From contig CAXKVR010000036.1 of the NCBI GenBank assembly GCA_964058845.1, positions 248,001 through 312,000 of the forward strand: a stretch of 64,000 nt of DNA, read 5' to 3'. The notes beneath the pieces were generated by a model. That model had not been told where the DNA came from, did not search any database, and was given only the letters and a program-made list of their open reading frames with translations. The position numbers and the translations under genes were made by a program. Shown here piece after piece: positions 9,379 to 22,190 of this stretch. How positions within the stretch are numbered: position 1 is the first letter of the stretch; each line of letters opens with the position of its first letter. Source of the DNA: Carex sylvatica. Taxonomy: Eukaryota > Streptophyta > Magnoliopsida > Poales > Cyperaceae.

Positions 9379-12300
9379 TCACCGGTTTATAGGTGTGTGC
9401 ATGCGCTCGACGATTCTATTAACAGCATCTCGTGTCATAACAAGTGTGTCATGTTGCAAGATGCTGTACACATTCAACCCCTGCATTAAATGTACAAGCA
9501 GACAGCAGAAAGTTTAGGAAGAAACACAATTAGCCAATTGCTCAGAGAGGTTATGTTCTGAAGTCTCAATTCATTACAACAAGTAAATTTGTAGTACAAA
9601 TCCATACTGCCATGACAGTGGTTCATGGTACATCTTATCCATTAAGAAATACATCAACCTAAAAAACCACAAAAAACCAGGTACTCCTAACAAATGGTAA
9701 ATACTATACATGGTTACACATTTATTTATACACGATCAAGGCATACATGAGGCAAAACATTACTTTCTATGCATGTCCAAGGTACCCTAGTAAAAGTGAG
9801 AATGTTATATCCCTATCTGGGCTTCTTCAAGATTTCCCAAATAACCACACACTGTCCCTTCTTTTTCTGTTTAAAGAAGAATTATCGATGTTTCATACAA
9901 ACGGTATTTCCTTCTTTATTGGGGTTAATAAATGTAGCTTCTTGTTTCGCAGGAATGCACATAATATTTACATGATAACAAGAGCTTTTTTACGAGGTAT
10001 ACATCACCAGATGAATAAGTGCAACCGCCAATGGGCCATATGTAATTATTGGTTTTTACTTACAATAGTGGGTAGCACATTGATATAGTGAAGGTTGCGG
10101 GTAGCCAATTTTAATTTATCATCCAACGTACCACCATCGACCAACAAAACTTTCTTTGTGTCTGTCATTTGGGACACATAGCTCACAATATTCTTTGTCT
10201 TGTGGCTCGGTAACTCTAAATCCTCGAAAACTAAAAGCTGTTCACAACATCAAAATAAATTCAGAATAATTAAATTCCATCCAACAAGAAAGAATTTAAG
10301 TAGAAAAAGCAAACTGTCCAATGTTCAGCTTATCTGTGCTACTAGAAAATCCCATGTATACCTACAGAAACTATCAACTCAAACTCATTAGTATTTGAAA
10401 ACATCAGATCATTGAAACCAAGAAGTGTTGAGTTTAATATAATTACTGAAAGTTCATATGATTGTTCGAATGAGGCTATATGGTACTATGCATAGCGCAC
10501 ATTGGTCCGTACTTTGGACCAATATTTCTGTTTACAAAGTCCAAATAGTCGAACTGAACCGTTCAACATGATCACCATATGAAAATCACTTTTATTTTTT
10601 AGAATACTTTACTATTTTTTTAGATAGGTAGAAAATCACTTGATCTAAAGATTCTAGATCATTAAAAAGTAGTGATATTCTACCTATCGAAAAAAATAGT
10701 AAAATAATTCTATAAATTTAAATTTAGTCTATAAGTACTTTTTCATGTAGTGATCATGTTGAACGGTTCCGATCGACTGTTTAAACTTTGAAAACGGAAG
10801 ATAATGATCCAAAGTACGGGCCAATGTCCTCACTCTGATTGTTCATTTTAACTCAACTAATAGGTTGACACTAGTGTGAAGTTGAAGATCATCATTTCAA
10901 ACCTATTTGCTTGTCCTTTGATTCAATCAAGGCTTTGAAGAATATAGAACCAGCATTGGGTACACAATTTGCAATATGCAAGTAATCTAAGTGGCGCGCG
11001 AAAAAACTGTTGAATTCTAGCTAACAAAGTCAGCAATATGTCAGATAAATTTTACAAGACAACTGATTGAAGCTCACTTCCCAATATACCAAAGAAGCTC
11101 CGGAAGTATATTAATTGAATGAAATAAAATAAATCACCTTGCCCTCAGCCAACCTAGCAGATAAGGCAACTTTGAGACCAAGACGCCTGACCTTCTTTTG
11201 CAACTTGATTGCATGGCTCCTTGGTTTCGGCCCATGGCAAGCAGCACCATGCCTAAACTGTCATGTTTAATTTGAAACTATAATCAGAAATTGATGATCT
11301 AAACACCACCATTAAAGATGTGTGATTATGTACCAAAATAAACAACACAAAAAAGAGGGGAAGTTTAGCTATAGTTGCTGGAACCCCGTGTTATAAATCT
11401 GCCGACACTGAATGCTTTTGATTCTTTTTCCTAGTCCTTTTTAAATTGATATCACAAGCTGGCAATTCATCAAAAATTGTTACAGAATTTTCAGTCGAGG
11501 CTCAATAACTACTCGATCAACTTATGGGCCATTCACAGTAACCAAGTTTCAACACTTAATTGTATAAAACATTATGTCAATAACTGTACTTGACTCAAGT
11601 GAGTACGAGTATGCACATATAACAACATAAGATATAAGCAAAAATTAAGGCCAGTGCAATGCTTTCTTCACATAAAACTTAATTTTGTGGACACACACAA
11701 ACCATTGGTTGCTATATTCGACATCCAGTTGGCAATTTAGCCATGAAAAGAATGTATAATCAAATTGATTGATTGCAAAACCCACAAGTTTACATATGTG
11801 CGAAGTGCAACCTCCAACACATTTACATGGGCCGATTGTTAACTAGAACTAAACAGTAAGAAACCAAAAAAAGGACAAATAAGAAAACCTGAGGACCACG
11901 TAGATGTCCATGCCGCGCTCGGCCTGTTCCCTTCTGTGGCCAAGGCTTCCTTCCAGTCCCACTCACTGTAGTGACAGTTTTTGATGAATGTGTGCCCTGC
12001 CAAGAAAAGATGATCCAAAGTTACCCAACCAAGAAGTTGCAAAATTTATTTAAGGGGAGAACTGCAATATCTAAAATGCATAATGCATATTGTATAATCC
12101 AATATGAAATGTACCACTAGAGGCAATAGCCCTACAAAATATGCAAATATCTTGCACTCCCCTCCTGTTCCCAGTTTTTTCATAGTGCTTGGCTAAACGT
12201 CTAGTTAATAATTGTAAAGAAACACTAACATAGAACTTTTTTTTCTGAAAAAATGAAAATGATACATTCCATAATTTCCAGTGATAAACTAATTATTCTT

Positions 12301-14477
12301 CATGTATCATGAAAAAGAGAAGCTACATACATATACTAACATGTAGATTTTGACCTGCTTTTTCATTTGAAAATACATAATGTTAGACTCCTGAGTTATT
12401 ACCGTCTACATTCAACATGGTATCCAACCTCCTGTATTCCCCGCCGACATACTAATAAAGTAGATAGAATCATAATTGTAATGGAAAAAATAATTCTTTG
12501 TTAAGAGTATAAACCTGTTGTCGCTTGGCAAGCTGCCACTTGACAACTCGATGGATAATATCTTTTCTAAGGGGAACATCAAATACATCTCCAGCTAAAA
12601 CCATGAAGCCCCTGTCTTCTCCTCTGAAGTTTGTGACCCTTGTAACTAAATCCGCATATTCACCTAATATAGTATTTATTTTTCTCTTTTGTTAATTTAA
12701 TCGTCTTATTCGTACAATGAAGTTCAGGAACTAACATGCAACTATTTTATGACCTGTGTCGATATATAGTACTCTATATTCTTGTAATTCATGTTACTGC
12801 CGCCATGATTACGTGAAAATTGAGATATTTGCACAAAAGAGGTTTCGTTTAATGGTGACAAATCTGTTCATGTGTAGTGAGTCTTTTTTTCTGATGTCCA
12901 ACTTGAATTAACAAAACCCCGTTCAAATATGTTAATCAAAAGAAATTCCTTATGCATTAATTATTCAGCAATTCAATACTAGAAGCAATTATTTGACTCA
13001 AAATTAATTTTTCTTACAACTGAGATTTTAATGTATATGTTAGTTGCACATACAATAAATATCAAGGTCATGCTAGCAAAAACATTGTTCAGGCTTAACT
13101 ACCTGAATAAGCCTCAGCCTTTGACTAAAAGCAGTAAAACCGACAAAATTCTAGAATTGGTACAAACCAAGTGGTACTTACTGCAAATGCCAGTAGAGGA
13201 CCGGATCAAAATGGTACAAACTGTAGAGGACCATACCAGAATGGTACTGAACTGGTAGAATTGAATATATATATTTCAATTAGATTAAGCCTCAATAACA
13301 CTTAAAGAGCAACAAAGAGCCAAGAAAAAGATTCAAATAGAATTTCCAACGTACATAATTTCCAGCATTGCCATCCAACAAACCAACCTATTTTGTGAGC
13401 CTTTTTTTTTTAAAACTATTAGCTAATACTAGTCAAAACTAAATGAGTTACCAATTTGTCTATCTGGCGTCAGCACAGAACGGACTGACAATAATTCTGG
13501 TGGAATCAGCACATCATTTTCATGAGTCTCCAGAGTTGAATATCGTTTGTAAGGAGAAAAGGGGATCAAATGCTGCACATAAAAAGCATATTTAAATAAA
13601 CAAAAATCATGATGTTTATCAAAAGTTCACACAATTAGGAAGACCCGTAAAGAAGTCTGATTATATCAATTTGCTTTCTTCTTAATTATTGGGCAAATAT
13701 GCTGCAGTAGTGAAGAGGAATCTATGCAGCTAGATGCCAGCTGATATGGACCTTATTCCCATTCAGGTGCCGGGCCCAGTTTTGTGCTGGCAAAATGCTG
13801 ATTGCCAATTAGTTTGCCAGATCCAGTTTGAGCATGTGGTTCATGGCTACCAAAAGACGAAAAATTTGGATCTTTGCATAATCAGTCTGAGAAATGTGTT
13901 GAACCTCAGATACTTTTTCTGTGCATGTTTTGTTTGTTTTCTGTCGGTTCTGTAATAATTGGATCATGTGGCTAATATGCTTGTTTAGGTGTACCATTGT
14001 TGGTACCATCAAGTGGGTTGTTTCTAGAAAAGGCCTAGGTCTATGAAGTGCTTGATAAGATGCTAAGACTTCGACACCTGTCACATGTGATACCAATTTA
14101 TAATAGATACTAAACCTGGTATATATTGGTACTCTACCAAGTTAAACCATGGTCAAAGAGTGTTAATGTGCTTTGCTGAACCCTACCTAGCTCCTGAAGC
14201 TTTATCCATAGATAATCTTAGCTATCATCCCATCTAATCATTGCAAATACCCCCAAATGCAATGGGATCATCACACTCCTTCACATAAACCCCAGTAAAA
14301 CCCACATTCCAACAAAAAATTAAGCTGAACAATAATCAAACAAATTCGAACCAGAGGAACTACCTTAGATATCCATGGGACGAGAGGCGCCTCGATCGGA
14401 GCTGGATTGGTGAGCAAACTGCGAGGCTGAGACTGAGAGTGCCTCAGAAGCGCCGCCGCTCGAATCAGACCACGCAT
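9379..14477 (-). CDS. Ribosomal protein uL4, mitochondrial type (L4/L1 family), complete, 7 exons
   Basis: Seven exons join perfectly in frame (minus strand): 14477-14364, 13572-13452, 12663-12515, 11996-11889, 11257-11138, 10237-10064, 9480-9379, all with GT..AG introns; total 888 nt, 295 aa plus stop. The N-terminus [20 protein letters not shown] is Arg/Ser/Ala-rich without acidic residues until about residue 29, a typical mitochondrial presequence. The uL4 core follows: [55 protein letters not shown] (the conserved basic loop lining the peptide exit tunnel), [30 protein letters not shown], and the end [10 protein letters not shown]. Length and sequence agree with the ~300-aa plant organellar uL4. 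Role: large-subunit assembly and tunnel wall. Mitochondrial targeting is inferred from the presequence and family resemblance. Intron 5 carries a 368-bp MITE. Confidence 0.93.
10468..10835. mobile_element. Foldback MITE (MULE-type, family B) in uL4 intron 5
   Basis: Inverted arms: CATTGGTCCGTACTTTGGAC on the left pairs with GATCCAAAGTACGGGCCAAT on the right, and the arms continue inward (TTCAACATGATCACC / GATCATGTTGAAC). The tips are GAATGAGG and GAGTGAGG, and TGATTGTTC flanks both sides (10459-10467 and 10836-10844), a 9-bp target duplication. It is removed with the intron. A truncated relative lies in CSLC intron 4. Confidence 0.8.
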
Positions 14478-14669
14478 CAGTATAGATTTCAACCCCAAAA
14501 TATTGACAAAGAAGCAAATAGAGGTGGCGCCGCCTGATCTCCGACACGGGGGCGGCGGTGTCTCGCCGTTTACTTGGTTATTCTCTCCGTTTTCACGAGT
14601 GAGGTTTTGGCACGGTAGCACAAGTAACTGGGTTTAAGCCCCGCTCGTCTGATCTGATCTAGCATATAT

Positions 14670-14736
14670 TGGGCCTATATTAGGCCCAATAAAATAATAT
14701 TTAACTAGGCCATAACATATGGGCTTTGTAGGCCCG
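14670..14736 (-). promoter_or_regulatory. Site II (TGGGCY) cluster upstream of uL4
   Basis: TGGGCC at 14670-14675, GGCCCA at 14683-14688, TGGGCT at 14720-14725 and a further AGGCCCG near 14730 lie about 190-260 bp upstream of the start codon. Clustered Site II elements are the known promoter signature of nuclear genes for ribosomal proteins and mitochondrial components in plants, which fits the neighbour. No TATA box is obvious. Confidence 0.6.
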
Positions 14737-15085
14737 TTACATACAGATAATGGGGTCACCCTCGGAAAAACCTTCAATCAAAGAAGAAAAGGATGACCAG
14801 ATCTTCTGTTACGTAATTTTTATAAAACTGTATATTATGGATCATTGATGAAGGGAATAGAATGTGAGCTAAACTATCAGTAACTTAGAACAGGCATTGA
14901 TATATAGGTTCTGTAACAGAGAATACGGACTCTTGGTCGTCCCAAAGGAAGTTACCAATTAGGTCACAAAGGACGCATGCCATTGTCGATTCGGTCTTGT
15001 CGGCGGAATGAATTCAACAAAATACCATCAGCCACCAAATAAAAATTCAACCTATCATCCCGTGTGGAATATATACAAGCCAAAG

Positions 15086-15304
15086 GCCGAAATATTTATT
15101 AATATCCAAAATATTTAATTAATTTCAAATTCTATTCATTTTTTATAAGATTTTCAAAAATGACTAAATCAGTCAAAATATTGCAAGTATTAAATCACAT
15201 TTTCGGTTAAAAACTTACCGATTAGGTCATTTCTAGAAATCATATCAAACAGTGAGTATAATTTGAAATTAATTAAATATTTTAGATATTAATAAAAATT
15301 TCGG
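15086..15304. mobile_element. Foldback element with ~46-bp perfect-like stem
   Basis: GCCGAAATATTTATTAATAT near the left end pairs with the reverse complement of the right end (ATATTAATAAAAATTTCGGG), and the pairing runs on through AAATATTTAATTAATTTCAA with about three mismatches. The loop is about 125 bp. No target duplication was identified. Confidence 0.65.
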
Positions 15305-15565
15305 GAAGTTATTCCGACTATTCTCCAGTTTTAATAAATAGAGATTATAATTGACCTAGACTATTTTTTTTTTTTGGAGTATTCAATACAATGATGATAC
15401 ATTAATATATTCGGGACAAAATTAAGAAAGTTAAAATTAGGGACTATATAAATTACTATAATATAATTTTATTTTATAAGAAGACAAAAAGATATAAGTA
15501 TTTATAAAAAAATTAAAATATAAATGACAAAATTACTAAATTAATTCATAGAGTAGCCATCCCTA

Positions 15566-15979
15566 GAGTAGAACTAGGACGTCCTTAAGTTCATCAAGTC
15601 TTTTGGTGAACTCAAATCTAAAATTCGTAAAATCAGTTTCAAATTACGAATCTGAACCATTGAAATCTACATACCTACAAATGATGTGTCTATATGTGAA
15701 AATTTTAAATATTCAAATTAATTAAGTATAAAGTCAAGCGATCAAAAAATGTTCAAAAAATAAATGCATTAAAATGAATTTATTAACCTTCTAATTTTGA
15801 CCGCTTGACTTCATACTAAACTAATTTGAATGTTTCAAATTTTCACATGTAGACGCATCACTCGTAAGATATGCAGATTTTAACAATTCAAATTCGTCAT
15901 TTAAAACCGATTTAATATATTTTAGACTTAAATTCATTAAAAAGAACTTAGTGAACTTAAGAACACCCTAGTTTTACTC
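15566..15979. mobile_element. Foldback MITE (family D) with 9-bp TSD
   Basis: The tips GAGTAGAACTAGG and, inverted, GAGTAAAACTAGGG start arms that pair through TCCTTAAGTTCATCAAGT and further in. The flank CCATCCCTA is an exact 9-bp direct repeat (15557-15565, 15980-15988). A relative is at 35464-35853. Confidence 0.85.
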
Positions 15980-16971
15980 CCATCCCTAATTAATACCTAG
16001 AAAAAAAATTTGTGGCAAAATGTGCAGTGAGACATCTATGTCACTATATATTAAGCCATTTTTTTATTATAAAAAATTTAGGCCTCCATTATTTTATCCT
16101 ATTAGACCAAACTCCAAAGATGATAAGATTTTAAAAAGAGTTTTATGGAGGTTGGGAAGTCTATTCTTGATCTAGAATACATAACATAACACAAACATGA
16201 GAAGTAGGTGGTCTCACTTTCATGACAAAATAGATTGCATAACACAGCCCCACATTGCATGATTATATACATTGCCAGCTGTGTATTTTTGGAATTTCAT
16301 GCTTTCACAAAATTGAATAGAATTAGAGACTTGAGACTTTTTGAATTTTTTTATTGTGTGTGTGTGGTTATTGGTTGCATCTTTGAAACACAATCTCATG
16401 TATTTTGCATGACCATTATCTTGCAAAAATTGTCGGTATCTCAATATTTATTTTGTTTGTAGATTTTTTTTGACAAATTAGATTTTTTTTCTAGGTTTCT
16501 ATGTAAAAGAAGGAGAGTTCAAATAGTTTCATCTTTTTTTATATATTTAACACGTTTTTATCTTTGAAGGTTTTTGGAAAATTTAAATGTCAATTAATAA
16601 AGCATAATTGTTTGATCATTTTTCTCTGTAGGTCAATTTTGCTTTGATGAAAACAAAGAATAGAAAACCGACCTCCAAATTAATTCAAGGTCAGAAAGTT
16701 AACAAAATTTGATGCCAATTAGATAAATTAAATGTCGTATAATTTTTATTTGTGTTAAAAAAGTGAGAAATATATCATATTTAACTACTATTTTCGGTCA
16801 ATTTTCTTTTAACGTTGTAATATTTTAAGCGTGTATCGCAACTAAATTAAAAATATGCATAGTAAAAGAAATTCTCAAGAAAAAATGCCTCAAACCCATA
16901 TCATTTGCAATATGACTACGTGGGACAGTGTGGGGCTAGTTCCCAGAGGCATAGAGCACAGAGGTTACAGA

Positions 16972-17251
16972 CAGGGGCGAAACTAGAAAATTCTAATAGG
17001 GATGGCTGAAAATTAAAATGCACAATTGTGGTAAGTGTAATTTGAACTCAAGACCTCTCAACTACAAAATAGAGCTTTAACCACACTAGGCTACAACTAA
17101 ACATTTCTCATTTATTGAGGGTGGCTAAAGTATATAAAAAGTTTAAAAAATAAGAAGAACAAAATCCAATTAAATTTTTATACGTATAATTAAAATTTTG
17201 AAATCATAGTGGTGGCTTAGCCACCTTTGACTAAGTCTTAGATTTGCCCTG
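16972..17251. mobile_element. hAT-type MITE, 280 bp
   Basis: Begins CAGGGGCGAAACTAGA and ends TCTTAGATTTGCCCTG, imperfect TIRs with the CAGGGGCG tip typical of hAT elements. The exact 8-bp target duplication GTTACAGA lies at 16964-16971 and 17252-17259. An internal segment resembles a reversed tRNA B-box (TTTGAACTCAAGAC). Confidence 0.85.
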
Positions 17252-17956
17252 GTTACAGATACAGTTTTGTTATTTTTATTTTCTGAATATATATATAGTT
17301 TATGTATTGTTTATACTTTTAAAAACATAAATAAGGGAATTCAATCTGATGTTGGGTCGGACTCGTTATATACGTGTTAAGATTTGTGCAATCTAATTAA
17401 ATTCACAGACTAATTTTAATACAAATTATCTGCACGAATCTTAATACAAATTGAACAGCTTCGGACATCAGATCAAATTTAATCTGATACCCATCGAAAC
17501 AACTCCGATTCCTTAAATTTAAACTGAAAATATTCCACCTACTAAAATAATTAAACCAAATCGAGTGTAGGTAGGTTTAATATCTCAAATAAACATAGTT
17601 CCCGTGACTGATCATTAAATTCTGAACAAAAATGGGGACATGTTATTTAATTCCTGCTTGCTTTATGATTTTCTACATCTCTAACTTCATATTATATGTG
17701 TGCACTTCATTGGAATTCTATGTCAATGCAATTCGGTGCTAACTTACATAGGCAGCTAACCCATAAAATTTACAAGGAAATTAAGACAAATTATTAACCC
17801 CAATTAATTGATTTTAAAGTTTTTATCATATTGCTTTGTTTGTATGTACTATTGTTTGGGTTTTTTTAATTCTGCTAAAATTCAATAAAAATTTGATTTA
17901 ACAAAAAATGCATATTATCGAAGGTTCCTTCAGATTTTAAACGCTAATTAATTGTG

Positions 17957-18078
17957 GGTAAAGATATTGACAAAGCTGGTTTGATTTCACACATTATAAT
18001 AAAAGACAAAATGAAAAGGTATATAACTTAGTGTGCTGCATGAAGCCAAACCAGCTCTGTCAATATCTTTACTCTAAT
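17957..18078 (-). mobile_element. Tiny hairpin MITE, copy 1 (122 bp)
   Basis: The ends pair as GTAAAGATATTGACA.AGCTGG over about 26 bp (two or three mismatches), with a ~50-bp loop. The flank TTAATTGTG is repeated exactly at 17948-17956 and 18079-18087. Read on the minus strand, it aligns with the 121-bp element at 63130-63250 in both arms, including the exact 12-mer GCTTCATGCAGC. The shape imitates a plant microRNA precursor. Confidence 0.7.
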
Positions 18079-18087
18079 TTAATTGTG

Positions 18088-19016
18088 ACATCATGAGAGG
18101 ATTGTGAGGCAATCATGGACCATTAAGGCATTAAGTAATAATCCAATAATGATGTCTAAACAACCAAAACTTATTTAAGTAAAATTATTAACTAAAATAA
18201 AGAAGTGCCCTGCCCTTTGCTAGAAATTGAAAAGGGTGTCTAATTCTTTCACAATTTAGGTAGCAAATTTAGTTATCTGAAATGGCTATTGATATTGGTT
18301 AAAAGTATAGATTTCATAACTATCTTCCATTTATTGTATTCACGGAATTGTGCTTTACATCTCATACTCATTAATGGAAGCACCATTATTCAAGTTCTCC
18401 CTTCCTAAAATTTTAATTGTCATTTTCTAAGAAAAAAAAATGTTGTTATGTTTGTTGATGAGAATGCAACAAGTTCATGTAACATTTGTAATAACAAACA
18501 TAGAAAATTTATATATGCTTCACAATAAATTTTCAATTCCATATAATATTATTTATATATTTATATTACAATTTATAAATTAGATGGACATGCAATTCTT
18601 TGAACACGTAAAAAGTTGCTTTCAAACTAGTTTTATAGGAAGAAAAAAAATCATCATCATCATCATATTCAACTTGCTCAATGGAACAAATATTTTAGAT
18701 ATCTAATAAAATACCCAAACAAATTTACATAATTCAGGGTACAAAGTCAATTTTCTTATCTGGTCTCCCATTTGAAAAGAAGACATGATGAGTTGATAAA
18801 TTATCTAACCAAAGAGATTAATTGGGGATGCATAGCATATATATATATTTTTTATTACAATTTAATAGCCAATTAAAATAGTTTTAACTATTGATGTTAC
18901 AATCATCGGTTACAACGTTGGTGTCAATTGCTTTGGTCTGATATCAATTTGTCAAAGCAATAACAATCTTCTACTTTTACAATTTTTTAATTTTTAATTA
19001 GGAGTTAACCAAATTA
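18088..19016. other. AT-rich spacer
   Basis: No gene or transposon end recognised. It includes a short (TCA)n microsatellite at about 18650-18666 and a (TA)n run at about 18837-18848. Confidence 0.4.
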
Positions 19017-19685
19017 TGCCATTTGGAACAATTTGCTTGACTAAAAACTACATGATTTGGCTAAAAGATAAATAAAGGTTCTTGGACAGATGTTACTATT
19101 TTTTTTTAAAGGTATGACCCAATAAAATAAATCAGTTCTATTTAATAATAACTTTTTTATATTTCATTAGGAAAAATTAATGTATGTGTTTTTCAATCAA
19201 TTTCTGCCATTTGGACATTTTTTTTATATTAAAAATTTACATGATAGGCTGAAAGATAAATATAGGTTCTTGGACAGAGAGGTTACATTTTTTTTCAGGT
19301 GTGGCCTCACTAAAATAAATCAAATTTTAATAGTATTTTTTTTTATATTTCTTTAGAAAAAATGCATGTGTTTTTCAATCAATTTCTTCCATTTGGACAG
19401 TTTTCTTTGACTAGAAATTTACATGACAGTGCTGAAAGATAAATAAAGGTTCTTGGACAGAAATTACATTTTTTTTAAGGTGTGATCTACTAAAATAAAT
19501 ATATTTTTAATAGTAACTTTTTATATTTCGTCAGCAATAAAATGCATGTAAATTCCAATCAATTGCTGCAATTGGGTCAATTTTATTTGACTAGAAAGAA
19601 AAATAAGGGTTTTTTTTTTCAGGTGTGGCCACTAAAAATAACTCAGTTTTTTTTTAATAATAACCTTTTAATATTTTGTTAGCAA
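19017..19685 (+). repeat. Tandem array, about 3.7 units of ~183 bp
   Basis: Units start at 19017, 19205, 19387 and about 19566, each opening with (T)GCCATTTGGAC-like sequence and containing AAAGATAAATAAAGGTTCTT, GGTGTGGCC-like and TGTGTTTTTCAATCAATT phrases. Units differ by roughly 20-30 percent, and the last is shortened. Confidence 0.85.
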
Positions 19686-20383
19686 ACCTGTTTCAAGTTT
19701 CAACTGAGGAAGGCTAGATATATTTTGATGATATTTTGGAATGTATGATTTAGGAAGACTTTTAAATTTTAATATGTTTTGTCTTATTCGAATGATATAA
19801 TTAAAGAAAGAAAACATTGGCTTTTTTTGTTGACTGGAAGGTAAGTCGGTATGTAATTAATTGGAGACCTGTATCATATATTTGATATTAGTCTCTAACC
19901 TTTTGATTTTAAAGAAAAAATTGGTGGGATTTTCTCACTATTATAAAATATATATTTCGTTTGAAAAAATGTATGTGTTTTTCAATCAAGTTGTCAGAAC
20001 GCGTAGAAAAATGATAATCTACCTATGCAAAATAAAAGATTGAAATATTTTCATAATATTGCTGGATAAATGACCTAATATTTTGAACACATACATTCAG
20101 ATTTCATGTATGAACGAATTTGTTTCCAACAGATTGCCAAATAAAAAACTTATAAATCAACAAATTAATTAACGCTTTAAAAAGTTGGAGACAAAGGAGT
20201 TTCATGTTTGATCTGAGCCATTCGATACTGGTCGTGAATTGTGCGTCAGTTTAGATACACGTAACGCTTTATAATTTTAATTTTGTACGAATCTTAACAT
20301 GAATTTAATAGTTTGATTTGAATATTGAACCGAATTTGATCTGATGTCTCCTCCCCCTTCCCATTAATAATTAGTCGTGTTCT

Positions 20384-20572
20384 CAGTGTGATTTGTGAAA
20401 TTCTTCAGGAATCACATGACCTGCTATTTCAAATCATTCCCTTTATTTATTTCGAGATTTGTGCACAAAAAATTACTGATTTTGAGATTTGTACATTTCG
20501 TAAAGTAAAGAGTTGGATTTGAAATAGCAAGGTCCTGTGATTTGTGAAGAATCACAGCAGATTTATTTCCTA
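20384..20572. repeat. Long imperfect hairpin
   Basis: TGACCTGCTATTTCAAATC on the left pairs with GATTTGAAATAGCAAGGTCC on the right, continuing outward through GGAATCACA / TGTGATTTGTGAAGAATC. The stem is about 40 bp and the loop about 95 bp. MITE-like, but no clear target duplication. Confidence 0.6.
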
Positions 20573-20686
20573 AAATCTGAGGGTGCGTGACGGTTTTGAA
20601 TGGAGAAAATAACATGCTACATACGAAGTAACATTGTATAAGCCGCATAAAATCCTTCACTCAAGCTTCCCAGGGCCGTTCCACAC

Positions 20687-20864
20687 GAATTCGCATTCCC
20701 TGAGATATCTCATATTTTGCGCGACTTTTTGGAAAATCTCAACCGTTCAAAGACGTTCTGAACGAATCTCAAAGCTCAAACAATACTGGGCCCCTGCGCT
20801 ATCCCGAATAGGCACCGGACACGTAGGACACGCAAAATATGAGATATCTCAGGGAATGTGCACT
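20687..20864. mobile_element. Short TIR element, 178 bp, 10-bp TSD
   Basis: The arms GCATTCCCTGAGATATCTCA and its inverted partner TGAGATATCTCAGGGAATG extend to CATATTTTGCG. The direct repeat CGTTCCACAC flanks it exactly at 20677-20686 and 20865-20874. The middle contains CGAATCTCAAAGCTCAAA, a phrase shared with repeats near 27.5 and 43.7 kb. Confidence 0.8.
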
Positions 20865-21540
20865 CGTTCCACACATCAGTGCGGTGAGCGACCCTTGTAG
20901 AAGAAAAAATCACGACCTGATCGGTTCGCGCGTCACAATGTGATATGTGTGCACGTAACTCTTGTGTCATATAACACGATTACCTTATGTTAAAAATGAC
21001 ATGTCATGTCACGTGAACTGATCTTGATAAGTCATAGTACAAAATATTATGTAACAATAATGATACGAAGCATCACATTATGAATATACATAGTCATCCA
21101 TTACATCTTAATTATACAGATAATTTAAAAAAAAATTGAAAAAATGTAGCGCGGTCACGCCACTTTTAATAACATGTAAGCACAAGTATTCACTTACGTT
21201 TGATCATATCACGTGTGTTTACAATATAGCTACACGTAATGTGACCATTATTAGCATAATGCAAAGAAAATTTTAATCACTTCATATCTAATTAAAAAAA
21301 AATATGAATCATGATAACAATTTTCACAGGTCTATCCTTGCAAAAAAAGTCTGCACAAACTGTCAAAAATATCATGAGAGTACCGCTAGGTCATTAATAA
21401 GCGTTTCATAAACTGTTAGTATTTAACTTGAAGCATCAAAGTATTTATTTTGAATTTGTAAAGTACTAGTCCATATGCAATGATATCTATTTATGAAAGA
21501 ATAAATCAATCCATCAATTGTCTCTGCACAATTTTTTTTT

Positions 21541-21675
21541 AATGGTCCCCGCACAACTGGGGACCATTAAATAAACAATCTCCTCATAAATACTTGTTAG
21601 TTATTTCCGCACAAAATTTTCTTTTCTTTTTTTGGATTATCCCCGCACAACTGGGGACCATTAAATAAACAATTC
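21541..21675 (+). repeat. Duplicated GC-rich hairpin motif
   Basis: AATGGTCCCC, a short loop, then GGGGACCATT at about 21540-21570 forms a strong hairpin. CCCCGCACAACTGGGGACCA followed by TTAAATAAACAAT is repeated about 90 bp downstream, where the left arm is eroded. Confidence 0.75.
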
Positions 21676-21689
21676 CCTCACCCAATAAT

Positions 21690-22190
21690 AAATACTTTTC
21701 ATACATAATGATAAATACTTTATGTTACATGGATAAATACTTCTCAAACATAATTGCAACTTTCAGCAAAACATCAATAATAAATACTTCTCAGACATAA
21801 TGATAAATATTTTATGTTATATGGATAAATATTTTATGTTACATGGATAAATACTTCTCAGACATAACTGCAACTTTTAGTAAAATATCAATGATAAATA
21901 CTTCTCAAGCATAATGATTAATATTTTATGTTACATGAATAAATACTTCTTAGACATAATTGTAACTTTCAGTAAAATATTAATAATAAATATTTTTCAG
22001 ATATAATGATAAATATTTTATGTTACAGGGATAAATATTTCTCAGACATAACTACAACTTTTAGTAAATTATTAATGATAAATACTTCTCAAGCATAACG
22101 AAAAATACTTTATGTTATATGTATAAGTAATTTATGTTACATGGATAAATATTTTATGTTACATGGATAAATATTTTATGTTAGCGAAAA
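21690..22190 (+). repeat. AT-rich tandem array built on GGATAAATACTT / TTTTATGTTACAT
   Basis: Four or more higher-order units of about 110-140 bp, each with GATAAATACTTCTCAGACATAA, TGCAACTTT(T/C)AG and ATTTTATGTTACATGGATAA phrases, ending in a short direct array of TATTTTATGTTACATGGATA. Confidence 0.8.

Noticed and set aside
17957..18078. MIRNA gene, miR171-like because of a TCAATATC end in one arm
   Set aside because: Only about 14 of 21 positions match a remembered miR170/171 sequence, and the hairpin has 9-bp flanking repeats and a transposed relative at 63.1 kb. A MITE explains it better.
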